From NCBI GenBank assembly GCA_017599285.1, contig JAGFXX010000001.1, positions 1,054,001-1,118,000 on the forward strand: a DNA stretch of 64,000 bases. The letters are read 5' to 3'. The translations under genes were made by a program, and so were the position numbers. Of the stretch, positions 1-10,250 are shown in pieces. The notes beneath the pieces were generated by a model that made no database searches, had not been told where the DNA came from, and saw only the letters and a program-made list of their open reading frames with translations. Source of the stretch: Cereibacter azotoformans (GTDB lineage Bacteria > Pseudomonadota > Alphaproteobacteria > Rhodobacterales > Rhodobacteraceae). Each line of letters opens with the position of its first letter. Within the stretch, counting starts at the first letter, position 1.

Positions 1-593
1 AGACGCTGACCGGGGAGGATCTCGTCGTCTCGAACGCCTCCTGCACGACGAACTGCCTGTCGCCGGTGGCCAAGGTGCTGAACGACACGATCGGCATCAC
101 CAAGGGCTTCATGACCACGATCCACTCCTACACCGGCGACCAGCCGACGCTCGACACGATGCACAAGGATCTCTATCGCGCCCGCGCCGCGGCGCTCAGC
201 ATGATCCCGACCTCGACGGGCGCGGCCAAGGCCGTGGGGCTCGTGCTGCCGGAACTGAAGGGCAAGCTCGACGGCGTGGCGATCCGCGTGCCGACCCCGA
301 ACGTCTCGGTGGTGGACCTCGTGTTCGAAGCGAGCCGCGCGACCAGCGTCGAGGAAGTGAACGCCGCGATCCGCGAGGCCGCCGACGGCACGCTGAAGGG
401 CATCCTCGGCTATACCGACCAGCCGAACGTCTCGATGGACTTCAACCACGATCCGCATTCGTCGATCTTCCACCTCGACCAGACCAAGGTCATGGAAGGC
501 AACATGGTGCGCATCCTGACCTGGTATGACAACGAATGGGGCTTCTCGAACCGCATGGCCGACACGGCCGTGGCGATGGGCAAGCTGATCTGA
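1..593 (+). CDS. gap: Glyceraldehyde-3-phosphate dehydrogenase, 3' part
   Basis: This is the C-terminal part of GAPDH, which oxidises and phosphorylates glyceraldehyde-3-phosphate with NAD in glycolysis or the Calvin cycle. The gene enters from the left edge; the first full codon is at base 3. The catalytic motif [19 protein letters not shown] lies at bases 30-86 with the nucleophilic cysteine in SCTTNC. The rest matches the catalytic domain ([40 protein letters not shown]). It ends in TGA and is followed by a strong hairpin terminator. The NAD-binding Rossmann half lies outside the window. An ATG at base 66 is internal and is not the start. Confidence 0.97.
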   Translation, partial: TLTGEDLVVSNASCTTNCLSPVAKVLNDTIGITKGFMTTIHSYTGDQPTLDTMHKDLYRARAAALSMIPTSTGAAKAVGLVLPELKGKLDGVAIRVPTPNVSVVDLVFEASRATSVEEVNAAIREAADGTLKGILGYTDQPNVSMDFNHDPHSSIFHLDQTKVMEGNMVRILTWYDNEWGFSNRMADTAVAMGKLI

Positions 594-614
594 ACCGGGC
601 GGGATCGCCTGTCG

Positions 615-640
615 GGGCCGACCTTCGGGTCGGCCCTTTC
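615..640 (+). terminator. Rho-independent terminator of gap
   Basis: A perfect 9-bp stem (GGGCCGACC / GGTCGGCCC) with a TTCG loop is followed by TTTCCTTT, 21 bases after the gap stop codon. Its reverse side may also close the convergent cbiZ operon, but there it lacks a U-run. Confidence 0.85.
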
Positions 641-659
641 CTTTGCGCAAGCGGCGGTC

Positions 660-1304
660 TCAGCCGCCGTCGCGCTCGGCGAGCCACTGGCGCGCGCCGC
701 CGAGAACCGCCTCGCGCACCGCCGCCCCCACGGCTTCGCCCACCGCGGTGTGAAGCCCGGCATACCGCCCCTCGCCCGGCTGGCAGGCCATGACCAGACA
801 GTCGGTCCCGGTGCCGGTGGCAAGCCCGGTCGGCAGGACCAGACCCGCCTCCAGCAACGCGGCCGTCCGGGCCTCGACCGCGATCGACAGCGCCTCGAGC
901 TGTGCCGCCTCGGTCAGTCCGGTCTCGGCCACGACCAGCAGGTTGATGGTTCCCGCCACCCGCTCGGACACAAGCCGCCGGCCCACCGCCTCGGCATTGC
1001 CAAGCCCGACGGTGGCCAGACAGGCGGCCCGCACCCCCTCGACCGCGGCCGACGCAGAATGGTGCCGGCGGACATCGCGCGAGGTCAGCATCCCGACCGC
1101 AAGGCCAAGCCCCCGCGCGGACATCTGCTCTCCGAGCCACAGCTCGGCATCGAGACCCGGCCCCAGATCCCGGTCGCGCACCTCCCGCCAGACCACCCGA
1201 TCGGCCGTAACCCAGCCCGGACGGTGGGGCGCCCAACTCAGCAGGCGCATCGGGACCGGCAGCCGGGCGATCAACCAGGGCCGATCGAGCGCGACCTCGA
1301 TCAC
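660..1304 (-). CDS. cbiZ: Adenosylcobinamide amidohydrolase CbiZ
   Basis: The 214-aa product matches CbiZ, an amidohydrolase that removes the aminopropanol side chain of adenosylcobinamide (and cleaves pseudocobalamin) to give adenosylcobyric acid, so that imported corrinoids can be rebuilt into cobalamin. Recognisable blocks are RPWLIARLPVPMRLLSWAP near the N-terminus, GTINLLVVAE in the middle and TGTGTDCLVMACQPG near residue 165. The GTG start overlaps the btuD stop as GTGA, so it is translationally coupled. It is the last gene of a riboswitch-led B12 uptake operon, which agrees with its salvage role. The family assignment rests on recognition of the sequence, not on a search. Confidence 0.9.
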   Translation of the reverse strand: MIEVALDRPWLIARLPVPMRLLSWAPHRPGWVTADRVVWREVRDRDLGPGLDAELWLGEQMSARGLGLAVGMLTSRDVRRHHSASAAVEGVRAACLATVGLGNAEAVGRRLVSERVAGTINLLVVAETGLTEAAQLEALSIAVEARTAALLEAGLVLPTGLATGTGTDCLVMACQPGEGRYAGLHTAVGEAVGAAVREAVLGGARQWLAERDGG

Positions 1305-2053
1305 CGCGTGACGCCCAGCGGCTGGAACACCGGCCCGTCCGGCGTGTCGGCGAAGAAGGCGCGGACCCCGAACACGTCCGAGAGATTGGCCGCCGTCAGC
1401 ACGAGCCCCGGAGAGCCGTCCGCCACGATGCGCCCCCGCGCCATCAGAAGAAGCCGCGTGCAGTGCCGCGCCGCAAGCCCCAGATCATGGATCGAGGCCA
1501 CCACCGCCCGCCCCTCGGCGGCCAGGTCGCCGAAGACCTGCATGGCGCGGATCTGGCTCTCGGGATCGAGGCCCGCCACCGGCTCGTCCGCCAGGAGCAG
1601 CGGCGCCTCCTGCGCCAGCGCACGGGCGATCAGCACCCGCGCCTGCTCCCCTCCCGAAAGGGCCGTGGCGATGCGCTCACGGTAGCCCGAAAGTCCCATC
1701 CGTCCCAGCGCACGCGTCACCGCCTCGCGGTCGGCCGGCGTCAGCTTGCGCCCCATGTGGGGCACGCGGCCCAGCGTCACCAGCGTCTCGACATCGACGG
1801 GCCAGGCGATCTCGCGCGCCTGCGGCAGGAAGGCGGCCGCCCGCGCGCGCGCCCGTGGCGGAAGGGCCGCGAGGCTGCTGTCGCCCGAAGCCGGCAGAAG
1901 GCCCATCGCCGCGCGCAGAAGCGTGGTCTTGCCGGCCCCGTTCGGGCCGATGAGCCCGACGAACTCACCCGGCGCGACCAGCAGCGTCACATGATCCACC
2001 ACCGGACATTCGCCGCGCCGCACCGTCAGGTCCGTCAGGGAAAGCAGGCTCAT
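1301..2053 (-). CDS. btuD: Cobalamin ABC transporter ATP-binding protein
   Basis: This 250-aa ABC ATPase powers corrinoid import with the BtuC-like permease. The Walker A motif GPNGAGKTT is near residue 37, the signature LSGGEQARV near residue 133, and Walker B LLLADEPVAGLD near residue 152, followed by an H-loop (ASIHDLGLA). The ATG start overlaps the btuC stop as ATGA, and its own stop overlaps the cbiZ start as GTGA. It is of the FecCD/BtuCD type, and siderophore transporters look similar. The cobalamin assignment comes from the riboswitch, BtuB and CbiZ in the same operon. Confidence 0.9.
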   Translation of the reverse strand: MSLLSLTDLTVRRGECPVVDHVTLLVAPGEFVGLIGPNGAGKTTLLRAAMGLLPASGDSSLAALPPRARARAAAFLPQAREIAWPVDVETLVTLGRVPHMGRKLTPADREAVTRALGRMGLSGYRERIATALSGGEQARVLIARALAQEAPLLLADEPVAGLDPESQIRAMQVFGDLAAEGRAVVASIHDLGLAARHCTRLLLMARGRIVADGSPGLVLTAANLSDVFGVRAFFADTPDGPVFQPLGVTR

Positions 2054-3039
2054 GCCTCGACCCTCCGCATCCGCCAGATCAGATGCAGGAAGAACGGGGA
2101 CCCCACGATCGCCGTCAGCACCCCGAGCTTGAGATCCCGGTCCGGCGCGATCACCCGAACGGCGATGTCGGCGGCCAGCAGCATGGCCGCCCCGCCCAGG
2201 GCCGCAGCCGGCAGCAGCCGCGAGGGCCGCGCCCCCACGAGCGGCCGCAGGATATGGGGCACCACGAGGCCCACGAAGCCCACCGCCCCCGCCACGGCCA
2301 CCGCCGCGCCGACCGACAGCGCCGTGCCGAGGATCAGCGTCAGCCGCAGCCGCCCGAGCCGCACCCCCAGCGCCTCGGCGGCATCCTCGCCCAGCGTCAG
2401 CGCGTCAAGCCCGCGCCCGAGCGTCAGCAGCAGCACGGTCCCCGCGATCATGAACGGCAGGGCCAGCGCGACGTGGCTCATGGATCGGTCCGCGAGCGAG
2501 CCCATCATCCAGAAGACGATCTCCATCGCGGCGAACGGGTTGGGCGAGAGATTGAGGATCAGCGCGACCCCCGCCGCCGCCAGCGCCGAGATCGCGACCC
2601 CCGCAAGGATCAGCGCCAGCGCGCCGCCGCGCGGTCCGGCCAGCCCCAGGATGAGCAGCACCGACAGCGCCGCCCCCGCCAGCGCCGACAGCGGCAGCGC
2701 CAGCGTGAAGGCCGCCGCAAGCCCGGTCTGAAGCGCGATCACCGCCCCAAGAGCGGCGGATGAGGAAACGCCGACAAGACCAGGTTCTGCCAAGGGATTT
2801 CTCAGGAATCCTTGCAGCGCCGCGCCCGAGATGCCCAGCACCGCGCCCACCGCCAGCCCGAGGATTGCCCGCGGCAGCCGGATCTCGCGCATCACGAGAA
2901 CGACGGCCTCGCCGCGCCCGGCCAGCAGGGCCTGCAGCGACTCGCCCAGGCCGAGCGCCGCAGGCCCGACCAGCAGCGACACCGTGAAAAGAAGCGCCAC
3001 CACGAGGGCCAGCGCGCCGAGAAGAAGGGGATATCTCAC
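2050..3039 (-). CDS. btuC: Cobalamin ABC transporter permease
   Basis: This roughly 329-aa inner-membrane permease of the FecCD family has about ten hydrophobic segments. It carries family blocks such as LAVGAVLGISGAALQGFLRNPLAEPGLVG and VAGAVGFVGLVVPHILRPLVG, the latter being the loop that contacts the ATPase. I chose the GTG at 3039 because it overlaps the btuF stop as GTGA, as at the other junctions here. A GTG at 3054 would add five residues. It works with BtuF in the periplasm and BtuD in the cytoplasm. Confidence 0.9.
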   Translation of the reverse strand: MRYPLLLGALALVVALLFTVSLLVGPAALGLGESLQALLAGRGEAVVLVMREIRLPRAILGLAVGAVLGISGAALQGFLRNPLAEPGLVGVSSSAALGAVIALQTGLAAAFTLALPLSALAGAALSVLLILGLAGPRGGALALILAGVAISALAAAGVALILNLSPNPFAAMEIVFWMMGSLADRSMSHVALALPFMIAGTVLLLTLGRGLDALTLGEDAAEALGVRLGRLRLTLILGTALSVGAAVAVAGAVGFVGLVVPHILRPLVGARPSRLLPAAALGGAAMLLAADIAVRVIAPDRDLKLGVLTAIVGSPFFLHLIWRMRRVEA

Positions 3040-3908
3040 CGGGTTCCGTCCCACTGGGTCAGGCGCTCGCTCTCGAGCCCCCGGCGCGACTCGGCCATGG
3101 TGCGCAGCGCGGGCAGGATCGCCGGCGTGCCGCAGATCCAGTCGGCATCCGATACCTCGGCCGCGCCCGCGTCGCTCTGCACCGCGCGCAGGGCGGGATG
3201 GGCCAGAAGCTCCTCGGCCCGCGAGGCGCCGGGATAGGCGGCCGAGGTCACGATCATGTCCGGCGCGGCCATCACCAGCCGCTCGAGAGGCAGGTTCCCA
3301 CCCCCGTCGAGCCCCAGTTCGGCCGCCACGTTGGAAAAGCCCGCGTGGCGCAGGATCGCGTCGGCCAACGTGCCCGAGCCGGTCGTGTAGCCTGACGGGT
3401 AATACATCGCGGCCCGCGCAGGCGGCAGGTCCGACCGCAGCCGCTCGAGCCCCGCCTCATAGTCCCGCACCAGCCCTTCCGCCTGAGCCTCGCGGCCGAG
3501 CGCGCGGCCCACGATGCGCAGATGCTCGCTGACGTCGGCCAGCCCATTGGCGGGTGGAAGTTCGACCACCTCGACCCCCAGCCGGCGGAGAAGATCGACG
3601 CTCGACCGGGCGGTGAAGGTGCCGGCCAGCACGAGGTCGGGCTGCAAGAGGAACACCTGCTCGGCCTGGCCCCGGTTGGCCGGATAGGCCCGCGCCTCCT
3701 CGACCATGGCGGACGTCTGAGGCTCGCTTGCCAGGTGCGAGACCGACAGGAGCTGTCCGGGCGCCGCCAGCAGCATGGCGAGCTGATCGGTGCAGAGATT
3801 GATCGACACCACCCGCCGTGGCCCCTCGGCCACGGCGGGTGCGGCGGCGGTCATCCCCGCCACCAACGCCAGCGCAAGCCGCCTAGAAGCTCTTGCGCAA
3901 GCCGACAT
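3036..3908 (-). CDS. btuF: Periplasmic cobalamin-binding protein
   Basis: This roughly 290-aa class III periplasmic binding protein would pass corrinoids from BtuB to BtuCD. The N-terminus gives a signal peptide (basic CARASRR, hydrophobic LALALVAGMTAAAP, cleavage after AVA), followed by the typical RRVVSINLCTDQLAMLLAAP. The ATG at 3908 lies 26 bases inside the end of btuB. ATG 3932 and TTG 3941 are possible upstream starts and would only lengthen the region before the signal peptide. The stop overlaps the btuC start. Confidence 0.87.
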   Translation of the reverse strand: MSACARASRRLALALVAGMTAAAPAVAEGPRRVVSINLCTDQLAMLLAAPGQLLSVSHLASEPQTSAMVEEARAYPANRGQAEQVFLLQPDLVLAGTFTARSSVDLLRRLGVEVVELPPANGLADVSEHLRIVGRALGREAQAEGLVRDYEAGLERLRSDLPPARAAMYYPSGYTTGSGTLADAILRHAGFSNVAAELGLDGGGNLPLERLVMAAPDMIVTSAAYPGASRAEELLAHPALRAVQSDAGAAEVSDADWICGTPAILPALRTMAESRRGLESERLTQWDGTR

Positions 3909-5760
3909 AGACCGCACGCTCGGATGTGCCATAGCCGGCAACCTCCTGATAGCTCTTGTCGAGCAGGTTCTCGAGGCGCAGCGTCACGCTTGTGTCGAGC
4001 GCCAGGTCCCAAGCGAGTGCCGCATTGACCACAGTGAAGCTGTCACCGTCGCCTGTCGGACGACCAGATATATGCGTCAGCCCCAGTTGCCCGCTCACGT
4101 CCTCGACGAGTGCCGCCTGAAGCGTGAGCGAAGCATCATGGTAGGGCACGCGGCTCCGGCGGTTGCCCGAGGGATCACGGGCATCCGTATAGGTGTAGGA
4201 TCCGGCAAGGCTGAGCCTCTCGGTTAGAGGAACTGATGCCTCCAGCTCGACCCCGCGATTTCGAGACAGGCCTTCCCGGTTCTCGTAGCGGTTGGTGAAG
4301 CCGTCGGGCAATTCCGAGTCGCAGGTCAGCGAGGTGAATTTGCCACAATAGGTGATCGCATTGTCGATCTCGAGCTGGAAGAACGTCAATCCGACGGACG
4401 CCCCTGAAGCGAGATCCAGATCCGCACCCAACTCGTAGCTCAGGCTCCGTTCCGGATCGAGATCGGACGCAGGTGCAATGCCCCATTCCGCGGCGCCCGC
4501 ACGCTGGTAGAAGGACGGCGCGAGAAAACCACGTGCCACGGCACCTCTCAGGGCCAACGTCTCGGTGGGGCGCCACACGCCCGACAGGCGACCGCTGGCA
4601 AAGTTGCCAAACTCGCTGTTGTGATCGCCACGCACTGCCAGCGACAGATCGAGATCCGAGGTAGCGGCCCACTGAGCTTGGCCGTAGAGGCCTGTGGTAC
4701 GCGCATCCATCCCGTCGACCATGCCGGCAGTCCTGCCGGTCTCCCGCATGCTGTCCACGCCGTAGACAAACTGCAGCCGCGTGCCAACATCGGTTACGCC
4801 CTTGTAACCAAATGTGGTGCGGGTTGAATGGTAGAAGTCGGCGCCCGGCGCGCCTTCGAACAGGTCGCGGTCCAGCTCGTAGCGACTGACCTCGAACGTA
4901 TGGACGCTCGCGCCATGCGCCCATTCAGCATAAAGGCGCGCGCCGGCTTCGTGCCGCTTCTGCACTGCATCTTCCTGCCACCATCCATCATAGTCCGCGG
5001 TGGTTCGTTGGCCGAAGGCATCAAGGCCGACAACCATCTCATCGGTCAGGTCATAGCGCAGCCCGAACCCAAGCCGGTTTGCCTCGATCCCGTCAGAATC
5101 GAGCGACGGGTCTCGGGGCAACGTGTCGACAGCCGAGAACCCGTCACTCTTGACATGGCCGAGAGAGAGGCGCGCCTCCAACCTGTCAGAGAGATAGCCA
5201 AGGTCATAAGCGAGCCGTCGCGTATTGTAGCTCCCACCCTCAACCTGGATCCTTTGGCTGAAGCCCTCGCTCACGGGGCGCAGGCTCTGAACACTGACGA
5301 TGCCCGCAACCGCAGATCCACCATAAAGGGCTGATTGCGTTCCACGCAGCACCTCGACGCGCCCCACCCCGACACCGGTCAGGCTGCCGAAGTCGAAGGA
5401 GGGCGCGATGTTGGTCGGATCGTCCACCCGTATGCCATCGACGAACACCGCAACGTAGCGCGGCGCGGCCCCTCGGATGCGAACCTCGGTCGCAGACCCT
5501 GCCGGCCCACTGGCCGTCGTGCTGACGCCGGGAAGGCGCGAAAGTTGATCGGCCAGAAGAAGGTCACCGCCGGCATCGAGATCCTCCGAGGTCAGCACAG
5601 CAACCGCGGACCCTACGCGGTTGGCGCTGGTCTCGGTGCGGTTGGCGGTGACGATGATACGGTCAAGCGGGATCACCGTCTCGTCCTCGGCCGGCTCGGC
5701 CACCGTCTGGATCGGTATCGCCGCAACCAGCGCGATCATTGAAATGCCGGTCTTCCTCAT
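3883..5760 (-). CDS. btuB: TonB-dependent vitamin B12 outer-membrane receptor
   Basis: This 625-aa TonB-dependent receptor has a signal peptide (MRKTGISMIALVAAIPIQTVA), a TonB-box-like stretch before DRIIVTANRTETSANRVGSA, a plug domain with VEVLRGTQSALYGGSAVAGIV, and a C-terminal 22-strand barrel ending in the aromatic residue F (YVGLRKSF). It takes up corrinoids across the outer membrane using TonB energy. The ATG at 5760 is preferred because it begins the signal peptide; a GTG at 5787 is in frame upstream. It is the first gene of the operon, and the riboswitch lies about 140 bases upstream. Confidence 0.92.
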   Translation of the reverse strand: MRKTGISMIALVAAIPIQTVAEPAEDETVIPLDRIIVTANRTETSANRVGSAVAVLTSEDLDAGGDLLLADQLSRLPGVSTTASGPAGSATEVRIRGAAPRYVAVFVDGIRVDDPTNIAPSFDFGSLTGVGVGRVEVLRGTQSALYGGSAVAGIVSVQSLRPVSEGFSQRIQVEGGSYNTRRLAYDLGYLSDRLEARLSLGHVKSDGFSAVDTLPRDPSLDSDGIEANRLGFGLRYDLTDEMVVGLDAFGQRTTADYDGWWQEDAVQKRHEAGARLYAEWAHGASVHTFEVSRYELDRDLFEGAPGADFYHSTRTTFGYKGVTDVGTRLQFVYGVDSMRETGRTAGMVDGMDARTTGLYGQAQWAATSDLDLSLAVRGDHNSEFGNFASGRLSGVWRPTETLALRGAVARGFLAPSFYQRAGAAEWGIAPASDLDPERSLSYELGADLDLASGASVGLTFFQLEIDNAITYCGKFTSLTCDSELPDGFTNRYENREGLSRNRGVELEASVPLTERLSLAGSYTYTDARDPSGNRRSRVPYHDASLTLQAALVEDVSGQLGLTHISGRPTGDGDSFTVVNAALAWDLALDTSVTLRLENLLDKSYQEVAGYGTSERAVYVGLRKSF

Positions 5761-5897
5761 TTTGTCTTCATTCCTTCCCGGCAGCACGCTGCCTCTGTCG
5801 CAATGTCGTGGGAAGGAGGCCCCTCCGCCGACGGTGAAAGCGTCACCTGAAGCGGCTGGACCGCCTCCCGCACGCGCCCCGCGCGCAGGAAAGGGTG

Positions 5898-6060
5898 ATC
5901 GCTCCGGCAGGTCTCCTGACTCGCGGGTCTTCGCTCGGACCGGCCTTCCCGGGGAACCCCAGTGGCGTGATCGGTCGTCGCTCGCCGCCTACAGTTGCGG
6001 GGGCAGCCGCGGATTTGGAGGGGCACCCCTCACCGCGTTCCCTTTTCATCCGGCATGACG
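5898..6060 (-). promoter_or_regulatory. Cobalamin (adenosylcobalamin) riboswitch
   Basis: Read on the minus strand, this leader shows the conserved blocks of the cobalamin riboswitch in order: GGGAACGCGGTG and GGGTGCC near 6030, CTGCCCCCGCAACTGTAGG near 5990-6008, the B12 box GCCACTGG near 5960, CCGGGAAGGC near 5945, and GACCCGCGAGTCAGGAGACC near 5910-5930 closing the outer stem. It lies in the leader of btuBFCD-cbiZ and should reduce their expression when adenosylcobalamin is plentiful. The boundaries are approximate. Confidence 0.96.
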
Positions 6061-6079
6061 CCGGAACCGAAGCCGTTTC

Positions 6080-6107
6080 TCAATAGGACAAGTGTCGCCG
6101 CTGTCAA
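6080..6107 (-). promoter_or_regulatory. Likely sigma70 promoter of the B12 operon
   Basis: On the minus strand, a perfect TTGACA (6107-6102) is separated by 16 bases from TATTGA (6085-6080). Transcription would begin just before the riboswitch. This is seen by eye only. Confidence 0.6.
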
Positions 6108-6351
6108 GCGCGCCATGTGCAGCGGCCGCAGGCCAATCCTCGCCGCTCCGTATCGACGCGGGCACCTCCGGCTGCGGTCCGGTGCGCCCCGAAGGCCACG
6201 GGAGCGTCGCTCACACGCTGCGCAGAAAGCGTGCGCGCGGCGGCCCGGCCGAGGCAGCTTCCTGCCCCTTTGGTCGATTTCCGAGCACGACGGTTGCTTT
6301 CGCGCCGAGCCGCCGCCTAACCTCGCAGGAAGACCTGCACGGAGGCCCTCC
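6108..6351. other. Non-coding stretch between B12 operon and pot operon
   Basis: Open frames cross this GC-rich stretch, but none has a ribosome binding site or family resemblance. It must hold the promoter of the plus-strand transporter operon, which I could not place with confidence. GGAGG at 6341-6345 is the ribosome binding site of the ATPase gene. Confidence 0.5.
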
Positions 6352-7416
<1,065 letters not shown>

Positions 7417-7417
7417 G

Positions 7418-8308
7418 ATGGCCCGCCGCGACAGCGCGCGCAGCGGCTGGCTCCTTTCGGCGCCCGCGCTTGCGATCCTCTTCCTCGCGGCCTCAGGGCC
7501 TCTTCTGGTGGTGCTGATCTACAGCTTCCTCGTGAAGGGCCAGTATGGCGGCGTGATCTGGGAGTTCTCGTCCGACGCCTGGTTCGAGGTGTTCTTCACC
7601 CGCGACATCTTCTCGGATGAGGTCAGCCTTGCGGACGCCCATCTCGCGATCTTCTGGCGCTCGGTGAAGCTGTCCTTGATGACGACGGCCATCACCTTCG
7701 CCGTGGGCTTCCCCACCGCCTGGTTCATCGCGACGCGCCCGCCAAACCGGCGGGCGCTCTGGCTCTTCCTCATCACCATTCCGTTCTGGACCAACCTGCT
7801 GATCCGCACCTTCGCCATCAACGAGGTGATCCGCAACGAGGGCATCCTGAACACGCTGCTGATCCGCGCGGGCCTGATCGGGCGGCCGATCCAGATCCTC
7901 TACACCGACACGGCGGTGCTGATCGGCATGACCTACGTCTATCTGCCGCTGATGGTGCTGCCGCTTTTCGCCGCGATCGACCGGTTTGACATGCGGCTGC
8001 TGGAGGCGGCCTACGACCTCTATGCCAGCCGCTGGCAGGTGCTGCGCCGGATCATCCTGCCGCTGGTCAGGCCCGGCATCGTCGCGGGCTCGATCCTGGT
8101 CTTCGTGCCCTCGCTCGGCGCCTATGTCACGCCGCGGGTGCTGGGCGGCGGCAAGAACATGATGATCGGCAACTTCATCGAGCTGCAGTTCGGGCAGGGC
8201 CGCAACTGGCCGCTGGGGGCCGCGCTCTCGATGCTGCTGCTGGCCATCGTGATGGTGGCGCTTCTGATCTATGTCCGCGCCGCAAGCCGGGAGAGCGGCC
8301 ATGGGTAG
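7418..8308 (+). CDS. potB: Polyamine-type ABC transporter permease PotB
   Basis: This 296-aa inner-membrane permease has about six hydrophobic segments. Its cytoplasmic EAA-type loop near residue 200 (LEAAYDLYASRWQVLRRIILP) contacts the ATPase. It starts one base after the ATPase gene stops, and its end overlaps potC by 8 bases. Typical PotB blocks include PFWTNLLIRTFA and VPSLGAYVTPRVLGG. Confidence 0.92.
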   Translation: MARRDSARSGWLLSAPALAILFLAASGPLLVVLIYSFLVKGQYGGVIWEFSSDAWFEVFFTRDIFSDEVSLADAHLAIFWRSVKLSLMTTAITFAVGFPTAWFIATRPPNRRALWLFLITIPFWTNLLIRTFAINEVIRNEGILNTLLIRAGLIGRPIQILYTDTAVLIGMTYVYLPLMVLPLFAAIDRFDMRLLEAAYDLYASRWQVLRRIILPLVRPGIVAGSILVFVPSLGAYVTPRVLGGGKNMMIGNFIELQFGQGRNWPLGAALSMLLLAIVMVALLIYVRAASRESGHG

Positions 8309-9101
8309 GAGCTTCGACGTGACCAGCCTGCCCGGCGTGACATTCGTGGCCGGGCTCGCCTTCCTCGCGCTCTATGCGCCGATCGTCACGCTGGTGGCCT
8401 ATTCCTTCAACGACGCGAACGCGATCTCGGTCTGGGGCGGCTTCTCCTTCCGCTGGTACGAGGCGGCCTGGGCCAACCGCGAGGTGCAGTCGGCCACCGC
8501 CCGCTCGCTGGTGATCGCCTCGGCGGCTTCGGTCATCGCGACGTCGGTCGCCACGATGGCGGCCCTCGGCACCACCCGAAGGGCCGCCTTCCGCGGGCAG
8601 ACCTTCATCTATGTCGCGATCAACCAGCCGCTGATGGTGCCCGAGATCGTCACCGCCGTGGCGCTGCTGATCGTCTTCGCCAGCGTGAAGGTCGCGACGG
8701 GCTATGCGGGGCTCGGCTACCTGATCCTCGCCCATTCCGCCTTCTGCATCCCCTTCGCCTACCTGCCGATCCGGGCCCGGCTCGAGGGGATGGATCTCAG
8801 CCTCGAGACGGCGGCGGCGGATCTCTATGCGAACCCCTGGCAGACGTTCCGCCATGTCACCCTGCCCCTGCTGGCGCCGGGGATCGTGGCGGGCGCGATG
8901 CTCGCCTTCGTCATCTCGCTCGATGATGTCGTCATCACCGAGTTCGTGAAATCGGCCGGGCAGGATACATTGCCGACCTACATGCTGGGCCAGATGCGCC
9001 GGGCCATCACACCCGAAGTCAATGCGATCTCGACCGCGCTTCTCGGGCTGACCGTGGCGCTGCTGACCGTCTTCTTCCTGCTCACCCGAAAGCGGGGGTG
9101 A
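8301..9101 (+). CDS. potC: Polyamine-type ABC transporter permease PotC
   Basis: This 266-aa second permease of the transporter has the PotC blocks LYAPIVTLVAYSFNDA and the EAA-type loop LETAAADLYANPWQTFRHV, then ISLDDVVITEFVKSAGQ. The ATG at 8301 overlaps the end of potB by 8 bases. It forms the membrane channel with PotB. Confidence 0.92.
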   Translation: MGRSFDVTSLPGVTFVAGLAFLALYAPIVTLVAYSFNDANAISVWGGFSFRWYEAAWANREVQSATARSLVIASAASVIATSVATMAALGTTRRAAFRGQTFIYVAINQPLMVPEIVTAVALLIVFASVKVATGYAGLGYLILAHSAFCIPFAYLPIRARLEGMDLSLETAAADLYANPWQTFRHVTLPLLAPGIVAGAMLAFVISLDDVVITEFVKSAGQDTLPTYMLGQMRRAITPEVNAISTALLGLTVALLTVFFLLTRKRG

Positions 9102-9128
9102 ACCCGCCGACCCAACAAGGAGAGACCG

Positions 9129-10148
9129 ATGACACATCTCGCAGCCACAGCCCTGCTCCTCGCCTCGACCGGCCTCGCGGGGGCGGCCGAGTTGAACCTC
9201 TACAACTGGGGCAACTACACGAGCGCCGAGTTGCTGGCGAAGTTCGAGCAGGAGACCGGCATCAAGGTCACGGTGACCGACTACGACAGCAACGACACGG
9301 CGCTGGCCAAGATCGAGGCGGGCGGGCACGGGTTCGACCTCGTGGTGCCCTCGGCCAACTATGTGGGCATCTTCCGCGACAAGGGCCTCCTGACCGAGCT
9401 GGACCTGTCGAGGATCCCGAACCACGCCAACATCGCCCCCGAATGGAAGGATGTGGAGTGGGATCCGGGCCGCACCCATACGGTGCCATGGCAGTGGGGC
9501 ACCACCGCAATCTCGGTCAATACCGCCGTCTACAAGGGCGACATCCACACGTCGGCGGTCTGGCTCGAGGTGCCGGACGAGCTGAAGGGCAAGGTCAATG
9601 TCGTGCCCGAGATGAACGATGTGGTGGCGCTGGCCACGATGTATGCCGGCGGCGAGCCCTGCACCGAGGATCTCGAGGTGCTCAAGAAGGCGCGCGACCT
9701 GCTGCTTGCCGCCAAGCCGCACTGGATCTCGATGGATTACGGCGCCACCGAAAAGCTCTCGAACAACGACTGGGCGGCCTCGGTGAACTGGTCCGGCTCG
9801 TCGATGCGCGCGCGGCTCGCCAATCCCGAGGTGGCCTATGGCTATCCCCGGGAGGGCTTCATCACCTTCATGGACTCGGCGGCGCTGCTGCGCGATGCCC
9901 GCAATGTCGAAGAGGCTTACCAGTTCCTGAACTTCATCCTCGAGCCGGAGAATGCGGCGCTGATCTCGGCCTTTGCGCGCTATTCGCCCGGTGTCAGCGG
10001 GGCCGAAGAGTTCCTGCCCGAGGACATGAAGACGGCGCCCGAAGTGGTGATCCCGGACGAGTTCGCCGACAAGGGCGTGTTCCTGCCGGCCTGCGGGCCG
10101 AAGGCGCAGGAATACATCACCGCGATCTGGACCGAGCTTCAGAAATAG
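9129..10148 (+). CDS. potD: Polyamine-type periplasmic binding protein PotD
   Basis: This 339-aa extracellular solute-binding protein has a signal peptide (MTHLAATALLLASTGLAGA|A), then ELNLYNWGNYTSAELLAKFE, the classic opening of PotD/PotF proteins. Further blocks are FDLVVPSANYVGIFRDKGLL and YQFLNFILEPENAALISAFARY. A ribosome binding site (AAGGAGA) precedes the ATG. As the last gene of the potABCD set it delivers the amine to the PotB-PotC channel. Confidence 0.92.
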   Translation: MTHLAATALLLASTGLAGAAELNLYNWGNYTSAELLAKFEQETGIKVTVTDYDSNDTALAKIEAGGHGFDLVVPSANYVGIFRDKGLLTELDLSRIPNHANIAPEWKDVEWDPGRTHTVPWQWGTTAISVNTAVYKGDIHTSAVWLEVPDELKGKVNVVPEMNDVVALATMYAGGEPCTEDLEVLKKARDLLLAAKPHWISMDYGATEKLSNNDWAASVNWSGSSMRARLANPEVAYGYPREGFITFMDSAALLRDARNVEEAYQFLNFILEPENAALISAFARYSPGVSGAEEFLPEDMKTAPEVVIPDEFADKGVFLPACGPKAQEYITAIWTELQK

Positions 10149-10189
10149 GCCCGCCCAGTCGCGGCGCTGGAAACCGCGGAAACAAGAGA

Positions 10190-10209
10190 GGGCGGCCCCA
10201 AGGCCGCCC
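10190..10209 (+). terminator. Terminator after the pot operon
   Basis: A GGGCGGCC / GGCCGCCC hairpin with a 4-base loop (CCAA) lies 42 bases after potD and before the convergent peroxidase gene. No clear U-run follows, so its efficiency is uncertain. Confidence 0.55.
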
Positions 10210-10250
10210 CCCGTTCCGTGTGACCGGCTGGACGCCCGCCCGGCGCGCCG

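Noticed and set aside
6108..6351. Upstream extension of the PotA frame to 5995
   Set aside because: It would translate the reverse side of the riboswitch; TTG 6352 has GGAGG at the right distance.
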